Part shown: positions 24,569 through 35,134 of the stretch, piece after piece | Position numbering within the stretch: the first letter of the stretch is position 1 | Layout: each line of letters opens with the position of its first letter | Source of the DNA: Megalobrama amblycephala | Lineage: Eukaryota > Chordata > Actinopteri > Cypriniformes > Xenocyprididae | Assembly: GCF_018812025.1 (NCBI RefSeq) | Contig: NC_063063.1 | Location: 3,502,672 to 3,566,671 of the forward strand | Length of the DNA stretch: 64,000 nt | Direction: 5' to 3' | The notes under the pieces: model-generated | The model's database searches: none | Told to the model about the DNA's origin: nothing | Seen by the model: only the letters and a program-made list of their open reading frames with translations | Program-made: the position numbers and the translations under genes

Positions 24569-26132
24569 CCCTCTGGAGTCTGAGGCTGATTTGGGGCCTG
24601 GAGAAGTTTTGACATGCCCTGACATTTGTGCTTTTTCCAGTCGTTCATAAACATATTAATGGAAAAAGTGTCATTACACTGTATTCAGCACAAACTAGGC
24701 TACAATAATATGTGAGGAACATGTATGTACATGTTTGTGTTTTTGAAGGAATAACATTTATGCGTGGTTATTGAAAAAACAAAAAACTTAAGTCACTGAA
24801 ATAAGGCCAAAAAAAGTATAGTAAATCTGTGTTTACAATACTTTAGGGTATTGGAGGTTGTAAACTAGAGTTTTTGCTTCAAAATTATGTAAAAATTATG
24901 CTGCCTACTCCTTCATATAAAACAATGTATTGATTTAGTTTTTGTAAGACACTTTTTGCCAAGAAACACAGCATGCGTGGAGGCGTGAATCACCACTGAA
25001 TAATGAGCCATTCTCACCTGAGAAGACAAAATAATTGCATAATAATGAGCTGAAATGACTTGCATATTAATGAGGCCTTTCAGTCAGGTAGGCTGTGAAA
25101 AAAACCTTCTGTGATGTCTCAAGCTCATCATGATATATGAAACATACAGAAAAATATTATTACAATATAAAGTAATGGTTTTATATTATACTTTAAAATA
25201 TAATGTATTTCTGTGATGCAAAGAGTCTGAATATAGGCTTTTAGTTTAAAAGCATGCACATTTGGAGAAATATTGGATTCTCATATGCTTATGTCAATTT
25301 TCTATACAGAGGAGTTATATTTATTTAATATTCATTGTCATTACTATGAGCGCTGGTGTTTTCAATTCATACTTGAAGTCGGAGGGCGCTCTCTGTGCAT
25401 TTTTAGTCCACAAATTCATCTAAAAGAAGAAGAGGCTATTCCATGAATGGAGTTTCCAATTCATACTGCAGCCGGAGGGCGCTAAAGAAACAAAAACTAA
25501 TCTAAACTTCATCTATAGAAGAAAAGAAAACAGGAACTAACTGCATGTCTTCTAGAGCTCCCTAACCATGACTTTTACATCCAGATAAACACTTTTCAAG
25601 ACAATAAATACACGATTGAATTTGAGACGATGAATGCATGCATTGCCTCTGAATTTGCCTCTGAATAGTGCTGGCTCCGTGGGCGTGGCCGCATTAGCGG
25701 ATAATGAGCTGAATCACGGACTTCTGACATGGCTCTGTTTTCATACAGATTACATAAACACAGAAGGTTTGTTTTCGATTTGACTTACATGATTTAAAAC
25801 CTGACATCTTAACGTTTTTTTAGACATAAGTTTAATTTTTCTGTGATTAGTATTCACTAAGTTACAGTTCATTTTCTGAGAACTATCAGATTGGACTTCG
25901 TTCAGAGGGAGAGGAGAAATCACGCATCATGTTAGTTTTCTTTATTTTACAAAAAGCACAACATTGTGTTTTACTCTGAGTGTACACAAATAAAAGAAGA
26001 TATTCTATAGTTTCAATTGATATATTACTTATGTCTCTATGACAAAAAATGACGGAGTATTTTAAGTCTGTTTTGCTGCAATGTGAAAAAAAACCTGCAA
26101 AACGCGCCGGCACGTTTTCAGACCTCAGAGTG
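24569..26132. mobile_element. piggyBac-like element, copy A
   Basis: Left end CCCTCTGGAGTCTGAGG; right end CCTCAGAGTG; flanking TTAA at 24,565-24,568 and 26,133-26,136. Near the right end lies an imperfect palindrome, AAAACGCGCCGGCACGTTTT. Copies B (33,388-34,556) and C (63,175 onward) share ends and most of the interior. TTAA with C-rich ends favours piggyBac, though Kolobok is not excluded. I saw no transposase. At 1,564 bp it is the longest complete copy here. Confidence 0.85.
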
Positions 26133-26136
26133 TTAA

Positions 26137-26306
26137 TAGGGAGCCAATGCAGTGTTGACAGAACTGGGCTAATATGGTCATACTTCCTGGTTCTAGTAAG
26201 AACTCTAGCTGCTGCATTTTGGACCAGCTGGAGTTTGTTTATTAGGCGTGCAGGGCAGCCACCCAGTAGAGCATTACAGTAATCTAGCATTGAGGTCATG
26301 AACATG
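26137..26306 (-). pseudogene. LINE reverse transcriptase C-terminal fragment
   Basis: About 57 codons read SMLDYCNALLGGCPARLINK then LQLVQNAAARVLTRTRKYDH and ISPVLSTLHWLPI. This is the conserved C-terminal stretch of reverse transcriptases of the L2/CR1/Jockey-type LINEs. The catalytic domain lies upstream and is absent because the element is 5' truncated. Downstream coding is cut by the piggyBac-like insertion at its TTAA (26,133-26,136). Confidence 0.88.
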
Positions 26307-26532
26307 TATTTTAAAGAATGTTGGTAACTAGAATGTTGACGGCACCCATTGACTTCCATAGTATTTTTTTCCTATTATGGAAGTCAATGGGTGCCGTCAA
26401 CTGTGTAGTTACCAACATTCTTTAAAATATTTTCTTTTGTGATCAACAGAAGAAAGAAACTCATACAGGTTTGAAACAACTTGAGGGTAAGTAATGGCAA
26501 AATTTTCATTTTTGGGTGAACTATACCTTTAA

Positions 26533-27261
26533 AGCTGCAGACCATAATGTTTTTTAGTTAAAAATGATCCAAAATCAATTTTTGAGCAAGTACATAATCA
26601 GCCAGTGTTCAATCTCAACTCACAAATAATGTTTTATAATAAGAGCAGTACTGGTGGATTTCGAGCATGCAGCTGTTCGTCTTTGTGTCATTACATCACG
26701 TCTGTTAAAGGAAAGGAAGGAGTCCCAGTATAGTAGCTGTATCATGTGAGGATGCTGCTTGTAGTGGATCATTTGTAGCCTTTTCTCACAGCATCTTAAA
26801 TAATTAAACCTCATTTTGATGGCGGATTGTAATCCAGAATGATCCAAATGACAACCATCAATGACAACTGGAGATTCACCTGTAGTTAAAAGCAAAAGAC
26901 TTCAGACTGTGGAGTGGCTACAGAAATTGAAATCTACAGGTAACGCTAATACACACTAAATACACAGTCACGCAATGCTGATGTTGTTAACATTAACAAT
27001 TTGAGAACAAAGTATAACAGTAATAATAATTTGCATGGTTTGATGCAAATCGTTAGGTTTAATCAACATTGGCAGCGCGATTTATTGTAGGCCTAATGCT
27101 TTTCCCCTCAGTTGGTCAGAACAAAAAGTGTCAGACATGTTACTTACTTGTTCAGATGATATTTTCCAGTGAAAATTCTTACTTTGGTCATACTTCCAAG
27201 AATGCAATTGCAGGTTTCAAACAGAGATGGCAACAAAGAGGCAAAACTATGGACTGCAGCT
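26533..27261. other. Unassigned DNA
   Basis: No gene or named repeat was recognised. Confidence 0.45.
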
Positions 27262-27494
27262 TTAAAGGGAACCCCTGGTGTTAAGACTTGTATGGCTTAA
27301 TATAACTTAAATTATGTATCTTACTGAAATACGTTGTAAAAAACCCATGAAAGATTTACGTTATTTAAAAAATCCACATCGTTTTATACAAATTTTGGAC
27401 AAAGGGTGGCGCCATTTTATTTAAGTGCGCAGTCGATGACGTCAAATGGTTGCACTGATCACGGCTCCGTTAATTTGATCCCACTGTCACAACT

Positions 27495-27716
27495 ATGTCT
27501 GTTCAGCCTTTTCAGTTTGAGCCAGAGTGCAAATTTAGTGAGGATGAAAACATTGACGTTAATTATGAATTATATCAAAACGATGCAATCGGAGGGTTGA
27601 GGAGGCGAGAGTGGGGCAAAGTGGATGGTGTCTCTGTGGCAACTGCTTGCCGATGCTAACCGAGAGGAAGAGTGTTTGCTCTAAGGAGATGCAATTTCTC
27701 GCTGGATCTGTCCAAG
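27495..27716 (+). pseudogene. P2X7-ballast-like zinc-binding exon, frameshifted
   Basis: An ATG at 27,495 opens a frame starting MSVQPFQFEPECKFSEDEN, which stops at 27,658. In another frame, from 27,626, the same strand reads WCLCGNCLPMLTERKSVCSK. This WCxCGxCxPM pattern with a following Cys is the start of the cysteine-rich cytoplasmic ballast domain of P2X7 receptors, also found in many fish multicopy proteins. A single indel near 27,615-27,625 would account for the frame change. The segment ends in an excellent splice donor, CAAG|GTAAGT (GT at 27,717-27,718), so it looks like a first exon. The rest of the domain is missing. The role inside the element is unknown; DNA or zinc binding is inference. 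Confidence 0.68.
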
Positions 27717-27718
27717 GT

Positions 27719-28163
27719 AAGTTTGTGTCAGGTAAGGTTGAATCATCAGGTTCCTCCACAAACAAGCATGAACTTCCCCAATCAGTGGCTGCGGCGTCTT
27801 GTTTACATCCTGTCAGGTTGGCATCTAGCGCATTTTGTCTCTGCCGTTTCACAGCGCGGATTTCACTCGATATCCGAGGGCGATTAGACTCCCGACGGTA
27901 CGGCATTTGGTTTAAGCCTACGCTTATATCATCACCTCCTGAAAGCTCTTTCAGTAGCTGTGGTCTACTAAACTCCTCAAAGTCATCAGGGTTAAAGTGG
28001 AGAGAACAGAGACGCGGGTCTTTAGGAAGTTTGGTTCGTCCGCAGGCATCTTCCCTTTTTTTTTTCTCCACTTCTTATCGTTAGGAAAGCAGTGAAGACT
28101 TACATCGCTTCTCCTTTTGCCCTTCGACTGAAAATTACAACCAAAAGCCGCACAATGTGGCAT
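27719..28163 (-). pseudogene. THAP zinc-finger domain exon, frameshifted
   Basis: The start codon is at 28,163-28,161. The frame reads MPHCAAFGCNFQSKGKRRSD and then VSLHCFPNDKKWRKK. Coding then slips at a run of ten A (minus strand; 28,056-28,065) and resumes as EDACGRTKLPKDPRLCSLHF. The C-x4-C pair near the start and the C-x2-H of CSLHF are the four zinc ligands of the THAP (C2CH) DNA-binding domain. FP, W and P residues fall where the family has them. The frame stays open past the domain to 27,559 without further recognisable motifs and overlaps the convergent plus-strand exon. In Kolobok and P-type elements a THAP domain binds transposon ends. The frameshift makes this copy non-functional unless corrected. 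Confidence 0.82.
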
Positions 28164-28425
28164 CGTATTGTATTTTTTGGGTTGTGTTGTGATAAAAATA
28201 GCAATAGTTAGCGCGAGTTGCTTGCCGAGTGCAACCATTTGATGTCATCGACTGCGCACCTAATCAAAATGGCGCCACCCTTTGTCCAAAATATGAATAA
28301 AACCATGTTGAGTTTTTAAATAGCGTAACTCTTTCAGGTTTTTTTTTTAACTACATATTTCAGTAAGAGACATAATTTAAGTTATATTAAGCCATTCAAG
28401 TCTTAACACCAGGGGTTTCCTTTAA

Positions 28426-28760
28426 AGTCGGCATGAAACAGAAGATGTGATAGTCTTTTCTTCCCTTTTGTGATATACATCTGAGTGAAACGGCTTCTGG
28501 AACAAGAACAAATGTAGGGCGGGGCTTGATTTTGTCCGTGGGGAATTGATTTTGTGGTTTGCTATTGGTGGATCTCATGTGAGTGACAGGTTGCCCCGCC
28601 CTCGTCATCAGAGAAGAGATGCTGCAAGAGGGAGGGGAAGATATTTTGATTCAAGATTATGTGGCACAATAATGATGTCCTTGGATAATTAATTTATAAG
28701 ACGTTCTGAACAAACAAGAATTGTCAATTTTGATCCTTGTCACTGATGTGTCCTCAGATG
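28426..28760. repeat. Interspersed repeat with CCAAT and GC boxes, copy 1
   Basis: It shares GGGCGGGGCTTGATTTTGTC, CTATTGGTGGATCTCATGTG and GTCGGCATGAAAC-type blocks with copies at 38,571-38,890 and 55,940-56,245, which lie in the opposite orientation. The CCAAT/ATTGG and GGGCGG motifs are promoter-like but may be incidental. No coding frame. It begins directly at the TTAA flanking the Kolobok-like element. Family not determined. Confidence 0.7.
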
Positions 28761-29129
28761 ATGTGAAAGGTGTTCTGATAAAACTATTGCTCAACATGCA
28801 GCAGCAGTAATGACTTTGGATAAGCAGAACTGGCCATAAACCGCCAAGAGAAGAAAACCTTCACAACTCTGGCTCGGCCAAGTTAGTGTGTGTCTTTTCT
28901 ATGCTAAAATGTATGCTCCACACACTGTACATAACATACAAAATAAACATTATATGTTGTTACTCTGGCCAGGGAAACTGGAGAGTGTTTATTATATCTG
29001 TGTAAATATTAGACTCCTTAGAATGTACTGGACAGGAGCCCTAAAAATACAAAAAAATTTTTTTTTTCTTCTATGTACAATACAAGTAGGAATCAGAACA
29101 GAACACAAGTGAAACCTCTCGACCAGCTC
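28761..29129. other. Unassigned DNA
   Basis: No gene or repeat recognised. Confidence 0.45.
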
Positions 29130-29345
29130 CTGTTTATACCTTGGCAACTCAGAAGATTCTTCAATCCGCAAAATGTCAAACCTATCATCCCGAGGACAGA
29201 GTGGTTTTCATTTGCTTTGATGTCGGGCTTCCTCATGTCTTTCTGCTTGTTCATTTAAACCGTGGAAGACAATCAGCGCTGGTGGATGAAAAATGTGATA
29301 AACATTGGAACGAGGCTGGTTGGGGTCATGATGCTCTCCGGCTGG
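29130..29345. repeat. Locally duplicated non-repeat segment, copy 1
   Basis: It matches 32,440-32,639 plus 35,127-35,165. The core (GGTTTTCATTTGCTTTGATG through GATAAACATTGGAA, about 105 bp) is roughly 95% identical by eye. The shared open frame differs only at amino-acid-changing positions, so protein coding is unlikely. The segment is either a local duplication or a conserved noncoding element with a paralogue. Confidence 0.7.
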
Positions 29346-29452
29346 GAAGATGAATAGATTTACTTCTCGCCAGTAAATGTGATGGTCTCTCCTTGAAGGG
29401 TTCAGTGCGTAAAACAAAATAACAAAAGACAACCACCTTCTTCTGTCTTCAC

Positions 29453-30488
29453 CAGGGACGTGCACAGGAATTTTGAGGGGCAGTTGCTCTGACCTAAAAA
29501 AAAAAGGGCACTCCCCTAACCCCCCCCCCCCCCCTAATAATTCAACGGCCCGTCGTCAATTATTCCTTACTTGAATCGCAGCTTAAATAGTGTTTTGACA
29601 TCGACAACCCAAGTGCATTTTACCTCAAACTTGCGTCTAGTTAACTTTCTAAAGTAGCAATCGCTTCTCAGGTCGACATTAACACACTGACACAATTATA
29701 TTCAGAATTAAAAATATTTTTATACCACTTTTTAATGTGTGATTGTGTAAAGGTTTTCACGAGATACCAACCTTTCGCGAACTTGCTTCCAACACTCATT
29801 CTCATGGAGGCGTGCGCGGTGTGCACGGAGGGGAGGGGCTGTGCGCGCGCGAGTATGTGAGAGACGCGTGAGTGAGAGACGCAGGGAAATGAAATGCAGC
29901 TGAACGTTTGCTCTATGAAAGACATTGACAAAGATGAAAACTAAGGACATTTAATCTATAATTTTATTTTATTTTAGTTAGTTTTGCCAAACACACATTA
30001 CAGTTTTGGCTAGTTATCGTTTTTTTTTGTAATGCCTCGTTTTTATTTTTATTTCAGTTAACGACGATTTTTTTTCCCCACCTAGTTTTCGTTTTTTCGT
30101 TCGTTTTCGTTAACGATTATAACCTTACTCACCTTTCCGACAACGTTAAGTCGTCTCACCCGACAACCGCGACAATCTCCTTCTAGTGCCGCTCATGCAG
30201 GCTCAGATCAGGTGCCGGTCGCGTGCAGCGCTGCAGCCACGTAAACAGAGTTTGCCCTTCCCCTACTGACTTTCACTTTCGGACGGGTGCCCGAATATGG
30301 AAGTGAATGAGGCTTTGCGATTTTTTTTTTTTTTTTTTTTTTTTTTTATCTAGGCCTACGTGAAATTCTGCATCCATTGTACGATTTATTTATTTATTTT
30401 TTTCCACCTCGGAAGGGCAACGTGAGTCGAAAAGGGCATATGGGCAGTTGCCCGGGCAACCTGAGCAACCTCCCTGTGCACGTCCCTG
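29453..30488. mobile_element. hAT-like transposon, non-autonomous, 1,036 bp
   Basis: The inverted ends CAGGGACGTGCACAGG and CCTGTGCACGTCCCTG are flanked by a perfect 8-bp duplication GTCTTCAC at 29,445-29,452 and 30,489-30,496. Ends beginning CAG plus an 8-bp TSD define hAT. A run of 14 C (29,521-29,534) and a T run near 30,320 lie inside. No transposase frame was seen. Confidence 0.92.
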
Positions 30489-30574
30489 GTCTTCACATTA
30501 AACTAGCTTGTAGTATCCTAGTGAGATCAAATTCTCACCTTAAACCATCTATAAAAAGTGACAGTAAAGACATT

Positions 30575-30985
30575 TATAATGTTACAAAAGATTTGTATTT
30601 CAAATAAATGCTGGTCCTTTGAACTTTCTATTTATAAAATAACCTTTAAAAATATCTATCAGTATCACGGTTTTCACCATTGATGATAATCAGAAATGTT
30701 TCTTGAGCAGCAAATCATCATATTAGAATGATTTCTGAAGGATCATGTGACACTGAAGACTGGAGTAATGATGCTGAAAATTCAGCTTTGATCACAGGAA
30801 TAAATTACATTTTACAACATATTCACATAGAAAACGGCTATTTTAAACTGTAATAATATTTCAAAATTTTTTCTGTTTTTACTGTATTTTTGATCGAATA
30901 AAAGCAGCCTTGGTGGACAAAGGAAACTTTTTGTTTTTCAAAAACACATTAAAATCATCTTACCGACTCCAAAAGTTTAATACAG
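30575..30985. repeat. ACTACC-ended interspersed repeat, single copy
   Basis: It shares ATGATTTCTGAAGGATCATG, CACTGAAGACTGGAGTAATG and the terminal TCCAAAAGTTTAATACAG-like end with the inverted pairs at 1,169 and 62,331. It lies in the orientation of their second member. No coding sequence. Confidence 0.82.
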
Positions 30986-32159
30986 TAATAAGTAATACGA
31001 CAATAGTAATGCATAATACATCAATATTTGGTGTAGTAAAAAAAAAAAAAAAAAATTTTAAAAATGGCTTAATTGATTAACTAAATTAATGATTGTGAAC
31101 TACTTGAGGTTCAAATGATCAATATTTTCTAAGGGTCAAACAATTTCTTTCAGGTTTTTCTATTAAATTCAGTTGCTATTTATTTTTAGATATAATAATA
31201 AACACTCAACAAACATGTAAATGCACATAAGGCAGGTTTTGCATTAACATTTGAATCAAATTATTCATTCATTCTTTAAATATGATAATTTGCACAGTTA
31301 ATGTCATAACTTGTTTTCATGTTAAATTTATTTCAACATATTAAATAATTAAGACATTACTAACAGGTAAAGTACATATAACAAATATATAAACTAATAT
31401 AGTGCATATATTTAGTGAAATGCTTCATTTCTCTAGTGAACTAACATGCTATGGACACTAAATGACTTGCCTGAGGTAAATGTTATGCTATGTGAGATAT
31501 TATTCTCAAGATGTTTTATTGAAGTATTTCTGGGGTTGATTGTCTTTTCTTCTTCTTCTGTGTTTTTTCCTGTTGTGGCAGTTAGCAAACAGTGTTGCAT
31601 TACCACGAGTGCCCCCTTCAGGATTGGAGTGTAGATTGCCTGTGACCGACTGTATTCACCTGACTGTATGAACCGAACTGTGACATCCATGCCCTACGGT
31701 TCAGGACGAATACATGTACCGTTACACCCCTACTATCTATGGAAAGCGCTTCACATATAATGGGTTTACTGGTGCCAGTTTCATCCATCACATCTTATTT
31801 CTGTTGGTTGCAGGTCAGAAAGCAGGGGAATTTGGAGGTATAAAAGAATATTGGTATTCCCACGTGGATGAGATAAATTGCTGTTTATGTTTCAGCGTAG
31901 GCTGACACACATAATGTTCCTTTGTTTATGTTTTGGATGAGGACCTGCCTGGCAGCAGCCGCTAGATACATGTTGAGACAGCCAAAGCTGCAGGAGAGCT
32001 GTGCTATATGACTATACTGGCGTTTCCCAGAATGCCAAAAACTGCATTTGTCATAAGCTAAAGCTGTGCCTTTACTGTAGGATTATGTGATCTGAGCATG
32101 AAAAGTCGTATTTGAATATATTTATTTGAACTGAATGAATTGGTATTCCTCCTCCGCGT
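30986..32159. other. Unassigned DNA
   Basis: A-rich run at about 31,039-31,055. No gene was recognised. A plus-strand frame at 31,714-31,905 has no known motif. Confidence 0.45.
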
Positions 32160-32439
32160 GCAGAAACGCAATTATTATATATTCTTGGCGGCCAGGCTTT
32201 GCTAATGAATATTGAGGTGGGCCCAAATGGAGTATAGAGTGATAACTAAATGAGAATTCAGCTCCTCTGCCTGCTGTTTCTCCCTGATGACCTGCCGCTC
32301 GGAGCCGTCATCAATAGCTGGAAAGGAAATAATCCACAGTGGGACAGGAGCCCCGAATCAACCCACTTCCCACGGAAAGAGCCCATCGCGGCGGACACCA
32401 CCGCACAGGAACCGCAGCAGACCAAAATAAATGCGAATC
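32160..32439. other. Candidate conserved noncoding stretch
   Basis: Non-repetitive, balanced composition with GCTAATGAATATTGAGGTGG and CCGTCATCAATAGCTGG, unlike the AT-rich surroundings. Together with the adjacent duplicated segment it resembles a vertebrate conserved noncoding element. This rests on appearance alone. Confidence 0.3.
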
Positions 32440-32639
32440 CTCTCCCGTTCATCCCTTGGCAACGGCGAAGTTTCCTCAATCCGCAAAATGTTAAATCCAG
32501 CTTCCCAGCGAGTAGCATTTGAGGACAGCATGGTTTTCATTTGCTTTGATGTCGGGCTTCCTCTTGTCTTTCTGCTTGTTCATTTAAACTGTGGAGGACA
32601 ATCAGCGCTGGTGGATGAAAAACGTGATAAACATTGGAA
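32440..32639. repeat. Locally duplicated non-repeat segment, copy 2
   Basis: Paralogue of 29,130-29,345. It is interrupted by a hAT element directly after CATTGGAA and resumes at 35,127 with GAAGGCTGAGTCGGGGTCAT, matching copy 1 again. The insertion is absent from copy 1, so the duplication or divergence of the copies came first, or only this copy was hit. Confidence 0.72.
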
Positions 32640-35126
32640 TAGGGCTGCACCATATTGAAAAAAACCTGACATTGCAGTATTTACTTTTTCTGTGATGTAT
32701 ATTGCAACATGAATAAATATAGGAATGCTCACTAGATGACTTGAATAGCTGTATTTGGAAAGAATAAATCATTCTAGAATGAGTGGGGTCATTTTGTTGG
32801 GGAGTGCAGAATATAAATTATTGAAAAAAGCTGAAGAATTGGTACTATATCAGGCCTACTATATTGAAGGTTAAGACTGCTTGATTTGTACTTATATTAT
32901 ACTCGAGGAAATTTTTATAAAAATAAAGTTTACAATCATTTACTGACTTTACAATCACATAATTATATTTCTACTCCAATTAGTTTTTTTGAAACATATT
33001 GCCATACATATAAACATATATACCATACAAAATGGTGTCTGTCATAAAAACTTGGATTTATTCAAACATGCATTAAATATTGAAGAATATTAAAAATTAC
33101 AATGAATATGTAATATAGTGCATATATTTAGCAAAATGCTCCTCTCTAGAATTCATTTCTCTAACTGACTAATGGTTTTATGGTCACTGAATGTTTTTTT
33201 TTTCTGAGGTAAATGTGACGCTACATAACATTTTTTACAAGCTGTTTTAATGACGTCTTTCAGTGGTTGAAACTCTGATTAAGCGATAACATGTGACATG
33301 ATACAGATTTTTGGTAAGTTGTACTGTATCTTTTAACATACCTTCTGATGTTCATTCATATTTATTTTGCACTGTGACTGGTATTAACCCCCTGGAGTCT
33401 GAGGCTGATTTGGGGCCTGGAGAAGTTTTGACATGCCCTGACATTTGTACTTTTTTCAGTTGTTCATAAACATATTAATGACAAAAGTGTCATTACACTG
33501 TATTCAGCACAAACTAGGCTACCATAATATGTGAGGAACATGTATGTACATGTTTGTGTTTTTGAAGGAATAACGTTTATGCGTGGTTATTGAAAAAACA
33601 AAAAATAATCATGAATAATGGGTGATTCTCACCTGAGAAGACAAAAGAATCACATAAAGAGCTCTAATGACCTGCATAAATAAAGAGCTCTTTCAGACAG
33701 GTAGGCTGTGAAAAAACCCTCTGTGATCATGTCAAACATACAGAAAAAACAGCAATACTGTGAAATATTATTACAATTTAAAATAATGGTATTCCATTAT
33801 ATTCTTTAAAATATAATGTATTTCTGTGATGCAAAGTGTCTGAACAATTATGTTACCTCTATGGCATTTCATATAGGCTTTTAACTTAAAAGCATACACA
33901 TTTGGAGAAATATTGATGGATTCTTATATGTTCGTCAATTTTCTATACAGAGGAGTAATATTCAGGATTTATTGTCATCACTGTGAGTGCTGGATACTGT
34001 GTTTTCAATTCATACTTGCAGCCGGAGGGTGCTCTGTGCACCTTTAGTCCACAAATGCCTGAGCACTAAAGAAGAATAGGCAATCCAGGAACTAACCGAA
34101 CTAACAGAGGCCAGAGATCGCTAACTATGGCTATTCAAAACACTTTTCAAGACAATAAATACACGATTGAGACGATGTATGCATGTAGCGGATTGACTGA
34201 ACGGATTTTGCGTCTGATTACATAAACAATATGTTTGTTGCGATTTGCTCCCTCCGTCTAATTTTTTTGTGATTAGTATTCACTAAGTTACAGTTCATTT
34301 TCTGAGAACTATCAGATTGGACTTTGTTCAGAGGGAGACGAGAGATCACACATCATGTTAGTTTTCTTTATTTTACAAAAAGCACAACATTTTGTTTTTA
34401 CTCCAAGTGTACACAAATAAAAGAAGATATTCCACAGATTAAAATGGTGTATAACTCTTAATTGTATGTGCAACATTGACGGAGTATTTTGAGTCTCTTT
34501 CACACTGGTAAGAAAAACGCGGTGGTATCGCCGGCGAGACCTCAGACCTCAGAGTGTTAAAGTGGAGGAGATGATCAGTTCATGTGCGCTTCTCTTGAAC
34601 TGAGGCGCAGCGATCATGCTACATTAAACAGCTCCAAAACAGTATTTATTTTTTGAATTTCATAATAAAATGTACAGAATTTGAAATCTGAGACTTTGCT
34701 TTATATCAGAAGTAACAATGCACAAAGCTTATTGCGATTTATTGGATGGAAGATGCTCTACAGTGTTCCGTTCATTCATGAACTGAAAACAGGATAGACT
34801 ATCGATTCTTGGGATTAAAGAATCAATATTGGTTTGTAAAGAATTGATTAAAATCTAGAAATTGATATTTTTACCCAGCCCTAGTTCACACCATGTGCAG
34901 CCCTAGTTCACGCCATGTGCATTTGAGTCCTCGTAGAGCTCATAATTACAATTTGTAAGCTGGGAATTTTCGGAGAGCTCCTACTTGTACCACATGACTG
35001 CTACAAATTCATTTAGGCATTGATAGTGTTGCCATAGAAGCATATAATTCCCAGTCTGAGTATGTGAACAACTCTGAGTAGAATGTCACATGTTGTCATT
35101 TCAAAATTATATATCATGCAGCCCTA
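32640..35126. mobile_element. hAT-like transposon, interrupted
   Basis: Ends TAGGGCTGCACCATATTG and TCATGCAGCCCTA are flanked by a perfect 8-bp duplication CATTGGAA (32,632-32,639 and 35,127-35,134). A piggyBac-like element (33,388-34,556) is nested; without it the hAT body is about 1.3 kb. A small direct repeat CAGCCCTAGTTCAC occurs twice near 34,876-34,912. No transposase was recognised. Confidence 0.92.
33388..34556. mobile_element. piggyBac-like element, copy B
   Basis: Left end CCCCCTGGAGTCTGAGG; right end CCTCAGAGTG; TTAA at 33,384-33,387 and 34,557-34,560. It is nearly colinear with copy A but about 400 bp shorter because of internal deletions. The CG-rich palindrome near the right end is disrupted here. 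Confidence 0.88.
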
Positions 35127-35134
35127 CATTGGAA

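Larger units (their letters stand above)
23824..26306 (-). mobile_element. L2-like LINE fragment, 5' truncated, interrupted
   Basis: A perfect 13-bp duplication TATTTTAAAGAAT (23,811-23,823 and 26,307-26,319) brackets the insert. On the minus strand, reverse transcriptase coding lies at the right end. The 3' end at 23,824 carries the short tail GACTTGACTTG preceded by a TTTGAAATAATCTGTATTGT block, typical of fish L2-like LINEs. Truncation at the 5' side and a TSD fit target-primed reverse transcription. A piggyBac-like element (24,569-26,132) sits inside; without it the LINE part is about 910 bp. Confidence 0.88.
23722..26528. mobile_element. TTAA-type fold-back element, interrupted
   Basis: The left end GGGATAGTTCACCCAAAAATG and the right end CATTTTTGGGTGAACTATACC are inverted copies, and TTAA follows at 26,529-26,532. 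At the left, TTAA (23,715-23,718) is separated by a few extra bases, so that boundary is uncertain. The centre has a further inverted pair around 26,345-26,400 (GACTTCCATA / TATGGAAGTC). A LINE fragment at 23,824-26,306 splits the element. The same terminal family recurs at 15,796, 42,613, 44,424 and 57,129. Confidence 0.82.
27266..28421. mobile_element. Kolobok-like transposon with long inverted ends
   Basis: The ends AGGGAACCCCTGGTGTTAAG and the inverted AGGAAACCCCTGGTGTTAAG are flanked by TTAA (27,262-27,265 and 28,422-28,425). The inverted similarity runs roughly 190 bp inward from each end, up to the GGTTGCACT block (about 27,455 and 28,240). The element carries a P2X7-ballast-like exon on the plus strand and a THAP domain exon on the minus strand. 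Kolobok transposons are known for TTAA duplication and a THAP domain in the transposase, so that superfamily is favoured. No transposase core is present; at 1,156 bp it is non-autonomous. Confidence 0.88.

Noticed and set aside
28500..28620. Host promoter (GC box plus CCAAT box)
   Set aside because: The motifs belong to an interspersed repeat present three times in the window, with no gene downstream.
29141..29353. Protein-coding exon pair (FICFDVGLP...VFLLVHLN) shared with 32,431-32,658
   Set aside because: The noted differences between the copies all change amino acids, and the frame is not maintained outside the core, so coding conservation is not supported.
34312..34503. Minus-strand frame shared with 25,886-25,970
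   Set aside because: The similarity arises because both lie in copies A and B of the same piggyBac-like element; copy C breaks the frame, so it is probably noncoding.
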